DNA of 64,000 bases from Marihabitans asiaticum (GTDB lineage Bacteria > Actinomycetota > Actinomycetes > Actinomycetales > Dermatophilaceae). The notes under the pieces are model-generated. The model did not search any database. It saw nothing but the letters and a program-made list of their open reading frames with translations, and was not told where the DNA came from. The translations under genes and the position numbers were made by a program. The stretch is taken from positions 1 to 64,000 of the forward strand of contig NZ_VIUW01000005.1 in the NCBI RefSeq assembly GCF_007828725.1, written 5' to 3'. Shown piece after piece: positions 28,696-37,463 of the stretch. Position 1 is the first letter of the stretch; each line of letters starts with the position of its first letter.

Positions 28696-29671
28696 GGTCG
28701 AAGAGGGGCAGCTGCGGCGGGGCGTAGGTGGGGTCGACCCCGTCGAAGAGACTGGACACGGACTCACCGGCGTGGATCCGCGAGATCGCCTGGGCGAAGA
28801 GCTGGGAGACCGAGCGCACCTGCAGGTCGGGCCAGCCGGAGGGCGCGGGCACCGTGTCGGTCGTCACCACCTGGTCGATGAGCGGGTGCTCGCGCAGGCG
28901 CGCCACCGCCTTGCCGGCGAAGAGACCGTGGGTGCAGGCGACCGACACCCGGGGGCACCCGGTCTCCGCGAGCTTGGTGGCCAGCTCGATGATCGACCCC
29001 CCGGTGGCGATCTCGTCGTCGAGGACGATCGCCCGCTTGCCCGCGACGTCTCCGACGATGGAGTCGATGACGACCTGGTCGTCGGCCTTGCGCTGCTTGC
29101 TCCCCGCGGCGACCGGCAGACCGAGCAGGCGGGAGAACTGCGTGGCCTCCTTGGCGTTGCCGAGGTCGGGGGAGACGACGACGGAGTTCTGCAGGTCGGT
29201 GCCGCGGAAGTGCTCGGCGAGCACGCCGAGGGCGGTGAGGTGGTCGACCGGCACGGAGAAGAAACCATGCACCTGCGGCGCGTGCAGGGTCATCGTCAGC
29301 ACCCGGTCCGCACCCGCGGCCGCGATCATGTCGGCGACGAGGCGGCCCCCGAGCGAGATCCGCGAGGCGTCCTTCTTGTCCGAGCGGGCGTAGGCGAAGT
29401 GGGGGATGACCGCGGTGATCTGGGCCGCCGAGGCGCCGCGGGCGGCGTCGATCATCAGCAGGAGCTCCATGAGGTGGTCCTGGGTGGGCGGCACGAGTGG
29501 CTGGACGATGTAGACGTCGCGCTGGCGGCAGTTGGCCAGCAGCTGACTCTGCAGGCAGTCGTTGCTGAAGCGGCTCGTCGTGCTCCGCGAGAGCGGGACC
29601 CCCAGCTCGCCGCAGATGCTCTCCGCCAGCGAGGGGTGGGCGCTGCCGGAGAAGACGACGATCTCGCGCAT
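28688..29671 (-). CDS. Ribose-phosphate pyrophosphokinase-like protein
   Basis: 327 residues with PRPP synthetase architecture: FSGSAHPSLAESICGELG near the N-terminus, flexible-loop region YARSDKKDASRISLGGRL, VVSPDLGNAKEATQF and the PRPP-binding loop VLDDEIATGGSI. Several usual Prs motifs are altered (for example SPDLGNAKEA where housekeeping Prs has a Gly-Val rich segment), so it is probably a divergent paralogue rather than the main prs. It sits with two esterase genes on the strand opposite to arc and dop. Confidence 0.82.
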   Translation of the reverse strand: MREIVVFSGSAHPSLAESICGELGVPLSRSTTSRFSNDCLQSQLLANCRQRDVYIVQPLVPPTQDHLMELLLMIDAARGASAAQITAVIPHFAYARSDKKDASRISLGGRLVADMIAAAGADRVLTMTLHAPQVHGFFSVPVDHLTALGVLAEHFRGTDLQNSVVVSPDLGNAKEATQFSRLLGLPVAAGSKQRKADDQVVIDSIVGDVAGKRAIVLDDEIATGGSIIELATKLAETGCPRVSVACTHGLFAGKAVARLREHPLIDQVVTTDTVPAPSGWPDLQVRSVSQLFAQAISRIHAGESVSSLFDGVDPTYAPPQLPLFDRA

Positions 29672-29684
29672 GATGCTCAGCCTC

Positions 29685-30698
29685 TCACCCGAGCACCTGG
29701 CGCAGGAAGGCCACGATCTCCTCGATGGCTGAGTCTGCGCCGGGGCAGGCGCCGGGCATCGAGAGGTAGCCGTGCGGGAGGCGCCGGTACTGGGTGATCC
29801 TCGCGTTGACGCCGCTGGCGCGGAGGTGCTCGGCGTAGCGCAGCCCGTCGTCGCGCAGCGGGTCGAGCTCGGCCACCTGGACGAGGGCGGGCGCGACCTC
29901 GGTGGCGTCGCAGTGGATCGGTGAGAGCAGCGGGTCGGTGCCGCGTGGGTCGTCGAGGGGGGCACCGTCGGTGCTAAATCTCCCGTCGAGATAGAGGTTG
30001 CGGAAGGTGTAGATCCCGTCACGGGTGAGGATGGGAGCGTCCGGGAACTCCTCGATCGACGGGGAGGCCATCGTGAGGTCGACCGCGGGGTAGACGAGGA
30101 CCTGGCCGCGGATCGAGGGCCGGTCGTCCGGGCCGCGGCGGTGGCGCAGCTGCTGGGCGACGACCGCGGCGAGGTTGCCACCCGCGCTGTCCCCGGCGAG
30201 GGCCACCCGGGACACGTCCACGCTCTCCAGCGCCGGCGCCTGCGGGCCGTCGAGAAGGGCCGAGACGACGTCGATGCAGTCCTCGGCCGCGGTGGGGGCG
30301 AGGTGCTCGGGCGCCATCCGGTAGTCGATGCTCACGACGACCGCCTCGACCTCGCGCGCCAGGCGGGTGCAGATCGGGTCGTACATCCGGGTCGACCCCT
30401 GGACCCAGCCGCCGCCGTGGATGAAGACGATGAGGGGCATCGCTCCCGTGCTCCGCGGCTGGTAGCACCGAAGGGGGATCGCGGCGCCGTCCCGCGCGCT
30501 CACCGTGATCTCGGTGCGCCGCACGGTCGGGTCGATCGCACCGGTGAGCCAGGTGAAGGGCGCCACCCCGGGGTAGACGGTGGCCCTGCGCCGCTGCAGG
30601 TCCTCCATCGTCGAGGTTTCGATCGAGCCGCGGACCCGGTCGACGAGGCGGGTCAGCACCGCGGTCCGCAGGGCCATGCTGCCGGCTCGATCTCTCAT
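29685..30698 (-). CDS. Alpha/beta hydrolase (HSL-type esterase)
   Basis: 337 residues. Oxyanion-hole motif FIHGGGW, nucleophile GDSAGGN, acid DPLRDDG and His in LPHGYLSMPG mark the hormone-sensitive-lipase family. Carboxylesterase or lipase acting on short acyl esters; substrate unknown. ATG overlaps the stop of the upstream esterase gene by 4 bp (ATGA). It is paralogous to that gene and 14 bp upstream of the PRPP synthetase-like gene. Confidence 0.9.
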   Translation of the reverse strand: MRDRAGSMALRTAVLTRLVDRVRGSIETSTMEDLQRRRATVYPGVAPFTWLTGAIDPTVRRTEITVSARDGAAIPLRCYQPRSTGAMPLIVFIHGGGWVQGSTRMYDPICTRLAREVEAVVVSIDYRMAPEHLAPTAAEDCIDVVSALLDGPQAPALESVDVSRVALAGDSAGGNLAAVVAQQLRHRRGPDDRPSIRGQVLVYPAVDLTMASPSIEEFPDAPILTRDGIYTFRNLYLDGRFSTDGAPLDDPRGTDPLLSPIHCDATEVAPALVQVAELDPLRDDGLRYAEHLRASGVNARITQYRRLPHGYLSMPGACPGADSAIEEIVAFLRQVLG

Positions 30699-31684
30699 GC
30701 GTCCTCGTTCTCGACGTGCAGGTGGTGGGCTATCTCCGCGCTCAGCTCCTCGAGCGCAGGGTATCCCGCAGCGGTGAGGCCCGGGAGGTTGAGGAAGCCG
30801 TGCGGTGAGCCCTTGTACGTGGTGTGCCGCACCTCGACACCGGCGCGACGCAGCGCCTCGACGAAGTGCAGACCGTCCAGGCGAAGGGGGTCGAGCTCGG
30901 CGGTCTGGACGAGGGTCGGCGGGAGCCCGGCGAGCTCGCCGAGCGCGGGGGAGATGATCGGGTCCGAGCCGTCGCGGTCGGGCCCGAGGTAGAGGCTGCG
31001 GAAGGCCTTGAGCATGTCGGGGGTGATCACCGGGAATCCCCGTCGGGGCGGGTCCGCCTCGTCGGCGAGGACCGCCTCGACCTCCCGGTCGGTGAGGTCC
31101 GGGGCGGGGTAGACCAGCGCGAGGTGGCGCAGCCCGGTGAAGCCGTCGGCCACGAGCACCTCGGCGACGACGGCGGCGAGGTTGCCGCCGGCGCTGTCCC
31201 CGGTGAGCGCCACGCGGGTTGGGTCGATGCCCAGCTCGGCCTCGGCGGAGATGGCCCACCGGGTCGCGTCGATGCTGTCGTGGGCCGCGGTCGGGGCGAG
31301 GTGCTCCGGGGCCATCCGGTAGCCGACGGAGACCACGACGGCCTGGGCCCGCCGGGCGATGACGGTGCAGACCGGGTCGAAGATGCTCGGGTGCCCCATG
31401 ACGAAGCCGCCGCCGTGCAGGTGCACCACGAGCGGCAGCGGGCCGACGGCTCCCTCGGGGCGGTGCACCCGCACCGAGATCTGCTCTCCGTCGCGCATCG
31501 TGACCTTGCGGACCGAGGTGCTCACCCCCTTCGCCGGTGCTCCGATGACCCAGGTCACCGGACGGTGGACCGGCACGTGTCGGCGGGTCCGGGCCAGCTG
31601 GGCCGGGGTGAGCTGGTCGGCCGGGCCGCTCACGGCCCGGAGGAAGGCCGCGAGGGCACGGGTTCGCAGCGGCATCGAGGTCAT
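30695..31684 (-). CDS. Alpha/beta hydrolase (HSL-type esterase), tandem paralogue
   Basis: 329 residues with HLHGGGFVMG, GDSAGGNLAAVVAE, the acid in AELDPLRLDG and His in SPHGFLNLPG. Shared strings with the next gene (YRMAPEHLAPTAA, GDSAGGNLAAVVA) show an old tandem duplication. First gene of a four-gene minus-strand unit; it starts 36 bp from the divergent dop gene. Confidence 0.9.
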   Translation of the reverse strand: MTSMPLRTRALAAFLRAVSGPADQLTPAQLARTRRHVPVHRPVTWVIGAPAKGVSTSVRKVTMRDGEQISVRVHRPEGAVGPLPLVVHLHGGGFVMGHPSIFDPVCTVIARRAQAVVVSVGYRMAPEHLAPTAAHDSIDATRWAISAEAELGIDPTRVALTGDSAGGNLAAVVAEVLVADGFTGLRHLALVYPAPDLTDREVEAVLADEADPPRRGFPVITPDMLKAFRSLYLGPDRDGSDPIISPALGELAGLPPTLVQTAELDPLRLDGLHFVEALRRAGVEVRHTTYKGSPHGFLNLPGLTAAGYPALEELSAEIAHHLHVENEDA

Positions 31685-31720
31685 GACCTCATCGAATCAC
31701 CTCACTCATAGGGTGAGGCC

Positions 31721-33214
31721 ATGACTGTGCGCCGCGTCATGGGGATCGAGACCGAGTACGGCATCTCGGTGCCGGGGCAGCCGTGGGCCGACCCCGTCCT
31801 TACCTCCGGGATGGTCGTCTCCCGCTACGCCCGCGAGCACGGCCTGCGCGCGACCCACGGCGCGTGGGACTACTCCGACGAGCAGCCCCTCGTCGACGCC
31901 CGCGGCTTCGAGATGCCCCGGGGCCAGGCCGACGTCTCCCAGCTCACCGATGCCGAGGACCCGGCGCTGGCCAACGTCGTCCTCACCAACGGCGCCCGCC
32001 TCTACGTCGACCACGCCCACCCCGAGTACTCCAGCCCCGAGGTGCGCTCGCCGCGCGACGCGGTGGTCTACGACCGGGCCGGTGAGCTGGTGATGCGCGA
32101 GGCGGTCCAGCTGCTCGCCGACCAGCCGCCAGGCATCAACCTCTACAAGAACAACACCGACGGCAAGGGCTCGAGCTACGGCACCCACGAGAACTACCTC
32201 CTCGCCCGGGACACCCCCTTCGCCCGGGTCGTGCGCGACCTCACCCCGCTCTTCGTCGCCCGCCAGGTGATCACCGGCGCCGGACGGGTGGGCCTGGGTC
32301 GCGACTCCGAGCGCCCCGGGTACCAGATCACCTCCCGCGCCGACTTCTTCGAGGCCGAGGTCGGCCTGGAGACGACCTTCAAGCGCCCGATCATCAACAC
32401 CCGAGACGAGCCGCACGCCGACCCCGACCGCTACCGCCGACTGCACGTGATCATCGGCGACGCCAACCTCGCCGACGTCGCCAACCTGCTCAAGCTCGGC
32501 CTGACCTCCCTCGCCCTCACCCTCATCGAGGCCGACGAGGTCCGCGGCGCCCTCACCCTGCGCGACCCCCTGCTCGCGCTGCGGCAGGTCAGCCACGACC
32601 CGAGCTGCACCGCGACCGTCGAGCTGACCGACGGGCGACGGCTCTCCGCGGTCCAGCTGCTCTGGGAGTACCGAGAGCTCGCCGCCCGCCACCTCGACCG
32701 GGAGGGCAGCGACCCCGACACCGACGAGGTGCTCGGCCACCTCGACCGGGTGCTCGCCCTGCTCGAGGACGACCCGATGTCGGCCCGGGAGGACCTGGAC
32801 TGGGTGGCCAAGCTGGCGCTGCTGCAGGGCTACCGCTCGCGCGACGGCATGGGGTGGGAGGACCCGCGGCTGCGGGCGATCGACATCCAGTACTCCGACG
32901 TGCGGGAGGCGAAGGGGGTGTTCGCCCGCCTCGAGCGGGCCGGCAGGGTCCGCCGGCTGACCACCGAGGACGAGGTGCGCCGAGCGGTGCAGGAGCCGCC
33001 GGTGGACACCCGCGCCTGGTTGCGGGGCCAGCTCGTCGCCCGGCACCCGGACTCGGTGGTCGCCGCCTCCTGGGACAGCGTCGTGCTGCGCGGCGTCGGG
33101 GGCGCCGCCCGGATCGGGATGCCCGAGCCGACCGCCCTGGGCCGCGCCGAGACGGCCGCGGCCCTCGAGCACGACGACCTGGCCGAGATCGTCGCGGCGC
33201 TCGCCGCGGACTAG
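31721..33214 (+). CDS. dop: Deamidase/depupylase of Pup
   Basis: 497 residues; glutamine-synthetase-like Dop. It begins RRVMGIETEYGISVPG (MGIETEYGI holds the metal/ATP Glu residues) and includes the Dop-specific loop after residue 40 (DYSDEQPLVDARGFEMP), the ARLYVDHAHPEYSSPE catalytic Asp region and NLYKNNTDGKGSSYGTHENYL. It converts Pup C-terminal Gln to Glu and removes Pup from substrates. ATG with TAGGGT at 31709-31714, 6 nt upstream. Confidence 0.96.
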   Translation: MTVRRVMGIETEYGISVPGQPWADPVLTSGMVVSRYAREHGLRATHGAWDYSDEQPLVDARGFEMPRGQADVSQLTDAEDPALANVVLTNGARLYVDHAHPEYSSPEVRSPRDAVVYDRAGELVMREAVQLLADQPPGINLYKNNTDGKGSSYGTHENYLLARDTPFARVVRDLTPLFVARQVITGAGRVGLGRDSERPGYQITSRADFFEAEVGLETTFKRPIINTRDEPHADPDRYRRLHVIIGDANLADVANLLKLGLTSLALTLIEADEVRGALTLRDPLLALRQVSHDPSCTATVELTDGRRLSAVQLLWEYRELAARHLDREGSDPDTDEVLGHLDRVLALLEDDPMSAREDLDWVAKLALLQGYRSRDGMGWEDPRLRAIDIQYSDVREAKGVFARLERAGRVRRLTTEDEVRRAVQEPPVDTRAWLRGQLVARHPDSVVAASWDSVVLRGVGGAARIGMPEPTALGRAETAAALEHDDLAEIVAALAAD

Positions 33215-33217
33215 GGT
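33212..33217 (+). promoter_or_regulatory. Possible internal -10 box for pup-pafA
   Basis: TAGGGT overlaps the dop stop codon TAG and would start a transcript about 50 nt before the pup ATG, which itself has a GAAGAAGG ribosome site. It could uncouple pup-pafA from dop. Based only on hexamer and position. Confidence 0.4.
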
Positions 33218-33274
33218 CTGCAGCAGGAGCGCCCGGCTCTCCCGGGCGCGCGACGAGACGAAGAAGGTGGCGTG

Positions 33275-33475
33275 ATGGCGGGCCGGGAGCAGGTGCGACG
33301 CAGCGGCGGTGGCGGCGAGGACGAGCCCGGCGGGGAGGCCGGCTTCGGGCAGGTCGGCGCGACCAACGCCGCGCGTGACGAGTCGCTCGACGACGTGCTC
33401 GCCGACATCGACGGGGTGCTGGAGTCCAACGCCGAGGAGTTCGTCCGCGGGTTCGTCCAGAAGGGCGGCCAGTAA
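33275..33475 (+). CDS. pup: Prokaryotic ubiquitin-like protein Pup
   Basis: 66 residues; small, acidic and mostly disordered. The conserved C-terminal helix region ([20 protein letters not shown]) is followed by [10 protein letters not shown]. The last residue is Gln, so Dop must deamidate it before PafA can ligate it to lysines. ATG at 33275 has GAAGAAGG 8-15 nt upstream; a GTG directly before it is the alternative. pafA follows after 5 bp, with no prcB/prcA between. Confidence 0.97.
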   Translation: MAGREQVRRSGGGGEDEPGGEAGFGQVGATNAARDESLDDVLADIDGVLESNAEEFVRGFVQKGGQ

Positions 33476-33480
33476 CCGCG

Positions 33481-34848
33481 GTGGAGCGGCGCATCTACGG
33501 CATCGAGACCGAGTTCGGGCTCACCTGCGCCACCGACGGCAAGCGGCGGCTCACGCCCGACGAGGTCGCGCGCTACCTCTTCCGCTCCGTCGTGCGGTGG
33601 GGCCGCTCGAGCAACGTCTTCCTCGGCAACGGCTCACGCCTCTACCTCGATGTCGGCAGCCACCCCGAGTACGCCACCGCGGAGTGCGACGACCTCCTCG
33701 ACCTCGTCGCCCACGACTGCGCGGGGGAGCAGATCGTCCAGGACCTCGTCGACGACGCCCAGGAGCGCCTGGCCGAGGACGAGATCGCCGGCGAGATCTT
33801 CGTCTTCAAGAACAACGTGGACTCCGCGGGCAACTCCTACGGCTGCCACGAGAACTTCCTCGTCGCCCGCAGCGACGACTTCGCCCGGGTGACCGAGCAG
33901 CTGCTGCCCTTCCTCATCACCCGCCAGCTCATCGCCGGCACCGGCAAGATCATGCGTCCGAGCACCGGGCCGGTCTTCTCGGTCAGCCAGCGCGCCGACC
34001 ACATGTGGGAGGGCGTGTCCTCGGCCACCACCCGCTCCCGCCCGATCATCAACACCCGAGACGAGCCGCATGCCGACGCCGAGCGCTACCGGCGGATGCA
34101 CGTCATCGTCGGGGACTCGACGATGACCGAGACGACGACCCTGCTCAAGGTCGGCTCGGCCTCGCTCGTGCTGCGGATGCTCGAGGCGGGGGTGCAGCTG
34201 CCCGACCTGGGTCTGGAGAACCCCATCCGCTCGATCCGCGACATCAGCCTGGACATCACGGGACGGGCTCCGGTCCGACTCCGGGACGGGAGCACGACGA
34301 CCGGCCTGGCGATCCAGCAGCTCTACCTCGAGCAGGTGTCCGACTTCGTCGCCGCCGAGGGGATCGACGACCCCGTCACCGCGCGGATCCTCGACCTGTG
34401 GTCGCGGACCCTGCAGGCCATCGAGACCGGGCGCCTCGACCTCGTGGCGACCGAGATCGACTGGGTGGTCAAGTACCGGCTCCTGGACGCCTACGCCCAG
34501 CGCGGCGGGCTCGGGCTCGACCACCCACGACTGGCCCAGCTCGACCTCGCCTATCACGACATCGACCCGCAGCGGGGCGTGCACCGGCTGCTCCAGCGGG
34601 CGGGCAAGGTCGCCCGGGTCGTCGACGACGAGCGGGTCGCCGCGGCCGTGCAGACCCCACCGCAGAGCACTCGGGCGAAGCTGCGCGGCGACTTCGTCCG
34701 CGCCGCCCGGGAGGCCGGCCGCGACTTCACCGTCGACTGGGTGCACCTCAAGCTCAACGACGGCAACCAGCGCACGGTGCTGTGCAAGGACCCCTTCGCC
34801 GCCGTGGACTCCCGGGTGGACGCGCTCATGGATGCTGTCCGCGCCTGA
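33481..34848 (+). CDS. pafA: Pup--protein ligase
   Basis: 455 residues, glutamine-synthetase-like. [15 protein letters not shown] (catalytic Glu), [18 protein letters not shown] (Asp base), [21 protein letters not shown] and [12 protein letters not shown] are intact. It lacks the Dop loop, which separates it from dop. It attaches deamidated Pup to substrate lysines using ATP. GTG start 5 bp after pup, so the two are co-translated. Normally preceded by prcBA; here it directly follows pup. Confidence 0.97.
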   Translation: MERRIYGIETEFGLTCATDGKRRLTPDEVARYLFRSVVRWGRSSNVFLGNGSRLYLDVGSHPEYATAECDDLLDLVAHDCAGEQIVQDLVDDAQERLAEDEIAGEIFVFKNNVDSAGNSYGCHENFLVARSDDFARVTEQLLPFLITRQLIAGTGKIMRPSTGPVFSVSQRADHMWEGVSSATTRSRPIINTRDEPHADAERYRRMHVIVGDSTMTETTTLLKVGSASLVLRMLEAGVQLPDLGLENPIRSIRDISLDITGRAPVRLRDGSTTTGLAIQQLYLEQVSDFVAAEGIDDPVTARILDLWSRTLQAIETGRLDLVATEIDWVVKYRLLDAYAQRGGLGLDHPRLAQLDLAYHDIDPQRGVHRLLQRAGKVARVVDDERVAAAVQTPPQSTRAKLRGDFVRAAREAGRDFTVDWVHLKLNDGNQRTVLCKDPFAAVDSRVDALMDAVRA

Positions 34849-34885
34849 CCAGCCGGCGATCAGGACGCTCCCAGCCGGCCCTGGT

Positions 34886-34891
34886 TAGGGT
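34886..34891 (+). promoter_or_regulatory. Probable -10 box for the FKBP lipoprotein gene
   Basis: TAGGGT lies in the 100-bp gap after pafA, giving a leader of about 50 nt before the GTG start, which has GAGG at 34939-34942. No clear -35 seen. Confidence 0.4.
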
Positions 34892-34948
34892 GGACGCCGA
34901 TCATCGCCCTTCGCACTTCGCGACCCGACGACCCCACGAGGTAACCCC

Positions 34949-35911
34949 GTGCTCAACTCTCGTGCCCGAGCCGCCGCCGCCCTGGCCGCCGCCGCGGCCC
35001 TGACCCTGACCGCCTGCGGTGACGACGAGGCCCCGGCCGAGGAGACCACCTCGACCGGCGCAGTCGAGCAGGTCGAGGTCGAGGCCGGCACCGACGACAA
35101 GGCGCCGACCATCTCGCTCGAGGAGCAGTCGGTCAGCGTCGAGGAGACCGAGGTCAAGACCCTCGAGGAGGGCAAGGGGGCCCCGGTCGCCAAGGACGAC
35201 ATCGTCACGATGGACGTCGCGCTCTTCAACGGTAAGGACGGCAAGCCGATCGAGGGAACCGAGACCTACACCGCCAAGCCGCTGGCGCTGGACATGGGCA
35301 ACGAAGAGCTCTTCGCCGGCCTGCGCAACGGCGTCCTCGGCCAGAAGGTGGGCAGCTCCGCCGTCGCCGTGCTGCCGCCGAAGGAGATGTTCGGCGAGTC
35401 CGGCAACGAGCAGTTCGGGGTCGGCGCCACCGACTCGATCGTCATGGTCTACGACCTGAAGTCGGTGATGCTCAAGGAGGCCAAGGGCAAGGAGGTCAAG
35501 CCGAAGGGCGACCTGCCCACGGTCGAGTACCGCAGCGACCAGCCCGCGAAAATCACCATGCCCAAGGGCAAGGCGCCCAAGGACACCGTCGTCGAGCCGC
35601 TTATCGAGGGTGAGGGCGAGAAGATCGCGAAGGGCGACACCGCCTACGTCACGTACACCGGCGCGCTCTGGAAGGACGGCAAGGTCTTCGACTCGAGCAA
35701 GAACGACGGCCGCCGCCCCTTCGCCTTCCCGGTCGGGTCCGGACAGGTCATCACGGCCTGGGACAAGGCCGTCGAGGGGAGCTCGGTCGGCGACCGACTG
35801 CTGCTCGTCGTGCCCCCGAAGGACGGCTACGGTGACCAGGGCAGCCCGGACGGGACCATCAAGAAGAACGACACCATCGTCTTCGTCGTCGACATCCTCG
35901 GAAAGGTCTGA
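34949..35911 (+). CDS. FKBP-type peptidyl-prolyl isomerase lipoprotein
   Basis: 320 residues. Lipoprotein signal peptide with lipobox L20-T21-A22-C23, then an acidic linker and two FKBP-like halves: a divergent one (about 70-175, FNGKDGKPIEGTETYTAKP) and a C-terminal canonical one (about 210-320, YVTYTGALWKDGKVFDSSK, FPVGSGQVITAWDKAVEG, KDGYGDQGSPDGTIKKNDT). Extracytoplasmic folding helper anchored to the membrane; acylation would depend on enzymes such as the Lnt encoded at 45771. Confidence 0.93.
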   Translation: MLNSRARAAAALAAAAALTLTACGDDEAPAEETTSTGAVEQVEVEAGTDDKAPTISLEEQSVSVEETEVKTLEEGKGAPVAKDDIVTMDVALFNGKDGKPIEGTETYTAKPLALDMGNEELFAGLRNGVLGQKVGSSAVAVLPPKEMFGESGNEQFGVGATDSIVMVYDLKSVMLKEAKGKEVKPKGDLPTVEYRSDQPAKITMPKGKAPKDTVVEPLIEGEGEKIAKGDTAYVTYTGALWKDGKVFDSSKNDGRRPFAFPVGSGQVITAWDKAVEGSSVGDRLLLVVPPKDGYGDQGSPDGTIKKNDTIVFVVDILGKV

Positions 35912-35912
35912 C

Positions 35913-36299
35913 ATGCCCTTCGACCCCAGCACCACCAAGCCGGAGATCGACTTCCCCGGTGACACCCCTCCCACAGAGCTCGTCGTCGAGGACATCACCG
36001 TCGGCGACGGCGCCGAGGCGAGCGCCGGCGACCCGATCCAGGCGCACTACGTCGGCGTCGCGCACAGCACGGGGGAGGAGTTCGACGCCTCGTGGAACCG
36101 CGGCGCGCCGCTGGCCTTCACCGTCGGCACCGGCCAGGTCATCCAGGGCTGGGACCAGGGCCTGCTCGGGATGAAGGAGGGCGGCCGGCGCAAGATCACC
36201 ATCCCGCCGCACCTCGGATACGGCGACCGCGGAGCGGGCAACGTCATCAAGCCCGGCGAGACCCTGATCTTCGTCGTCGATCTCGTCAAGGTCGGCTGA
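35913..36299 (+). CDS. Cytosolic FKBP-type peptidyl-prolyl isomerase
   Basis: 128 residues, a single FKBP domain without signal peptide: HYVGVAHSTGEEFDASWNRG, FTVGTGQVIQGWDQGLLGMK, PHLGYGDRGAGNVIKPGE, all core residues present. ATG is 1 bp after the stop of the FKBP lipoprotein gene, so an operon. Its end overlaps the convergent DUF3866 gene by 14 bp. Confidence 0.94.
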   Translation: MPFDPSTTKPEIDFPGDTPPTELVVEDITVGDGAEASAGDPIQAHYVGVAHSTGEEFDASWNRGAPLAFTVGTGQVIQGWDQGLLGMKEGGRRKITIPPHLGYGDRGAGNVIKPGETLIFVVDLVKVG

Positions 36300-37413
36300 G
36301 CGGGCTCGGCAGGAGCCCCGCCGCGTGCCGTCCGGCCGCGGCGGCCACGACGAAGGGGGCGGGATCGCGCAGGCGGTCCCGCCCCATCGTCGTCATCGGG
36401 ACCGGCAGCTCGGCCAGGGCCTGATCCAGCCCGGCGCTCCGGACCCGCACCATGCGGGGCGCGCCGGCCGCGTCCGCGCAGAGCGCCTCGACCTGCTCGG
36501 TCAGGCCGGGCAGGACCGTCTCGTCGTCGGGGATCGCGAGGTCCGCAGCGCCGAGGAGCACCCGGGCCAGCGCGGCCCAGGCGTGGTGGGAGAGCCCGCG
36601 GTGCCGACCCCGCGGGTCGGCGCCGGAGACCCGCAGGGCTGCGATGCCCCGCCCCCGCAGGGTGTGCGCGGCGTTGAGCACCTCGCCGTGCCCGATGCCG
36701 GAGAAGCCCCACGGGGTGCCTGAGCCGGCGTTGCCCGGACCCTGGGCGACGACCGCGATGTCGGCCCCGAGGACGTGCCGGGCGGCGAGCAGCGCCGAGT
36801 GCACGGTGATCGCCTCGTGCTCACCGCCGAAGGCCTGGCCCGCGGTGATCGTCGCGTGCAGCACACCGGCCTCGCGCAGGGTGGCGACGGTGCGCGACAA
36901 CGCCATCGGGAGCGCCCCGGTGTCGGTCATGACGTACACGACCCGGGCGTCGGGCCGGTGCGAGCGCACCCCGGCGAGGATCGCGGGGAGTGCCGAGTGC
37001 AGCTCGGCGGCGACGACCGGCATCCCGCCCAGGTCGCCCTCGGCGGCGGCTCCCTCGGTCATCGCCTCGTGCCAGGGCGACTCCTGCTCCTCCAGGGCGA
37101 GCACCATCGTCTGCTGCGGGGTGTAGCGCGCCTTGACGATGTGCCCGGCGGGGTCGGCACCGCCGGGACCGACGGCATCCTCGGGCAGGCGGTCAGGTAG
37201 CGCGATGACGAGGGCATGCCCGCCGGTGCCGAGGCCCTTGCGCAGGGCGGTGATGTTCAGCAGCACCGCGTCGCCGGGGCGGGGAGCGCCCGTGAGCGAG
37301 TCGTAGGCCAACGCCGGGAGCACCGCCCCGTCCTCCAGGGCGACCTCCCAGGTGCTCGCCTCGCCCCACCCGCCGGTGCGGGCCCGTACCTGCCCGCGAC
37401 GCCAGTGGATCAT
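36286..37413 (-). CDS. DUF3866 family protein
   Basis: 375 residues. DUF3866 segments include VVAAELHSALPAILAG, VVYVMTDTGALPMALS, FGGEHEAITVHSALLAARHVLGADIAVVAQGPGN (seen as EHEAITVHSALLAARHV) and GTPWGFSGIGHGEVLNA. Found in actinobacteria and some Firmicutes; no known activity. ATG at 37413 is supported by a minus-strand TAGCCT (37426-37421) with a 7-nt gap; a longer start at 37440 is less likely. It sits between the pafA/FKBP and pafBC blocks on the opposite strand. Confidence 0.9.
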   Translation of the reverse strand: MIHWRRGQVRARTGGWGEASTWEVALEDGAVLPALAYDSLTGAPRPGDAVLLNITALRKGLGTGGHALVIALPDRLPEDAVGPGGADPAGHIVKARYTPQQTMVLALEEQESPWHEAMTEGAAAEGDLGGMPVVAAELHSALPAILAGVRSHRPDARVVYVMTDTGALPMALSRTVATLREAGVLHATITAGQAFGGEHEAITVHSALLAARHVLGADIAVVAQGPGNAGSGTPWGFSGIGHGEVLNAAHTLRGRGIAALRVSGADPRGRHRGLSHHAWAALARVLLGAADLAIPDDETVLPGLTEQVEALCADAAGAPRMVRVRSAGLDQALAELPVPMTTMGRDRLRDPAPFVVAAAAGRHAAGLLPSPLSRP

Positions 37414-37463
37414 GGCCGCCAGGCTAGCCGCCGGTGACAACGCCCTCGGGTAGCGTCGACCAG

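Noticed and set aside
33476-33480. Overlooked prcB/prcA between pup and pafA
   Set aside because: The gap is 5 bp, and no proteasome beta/alpha subunit motifs were seen in the frames of the window.
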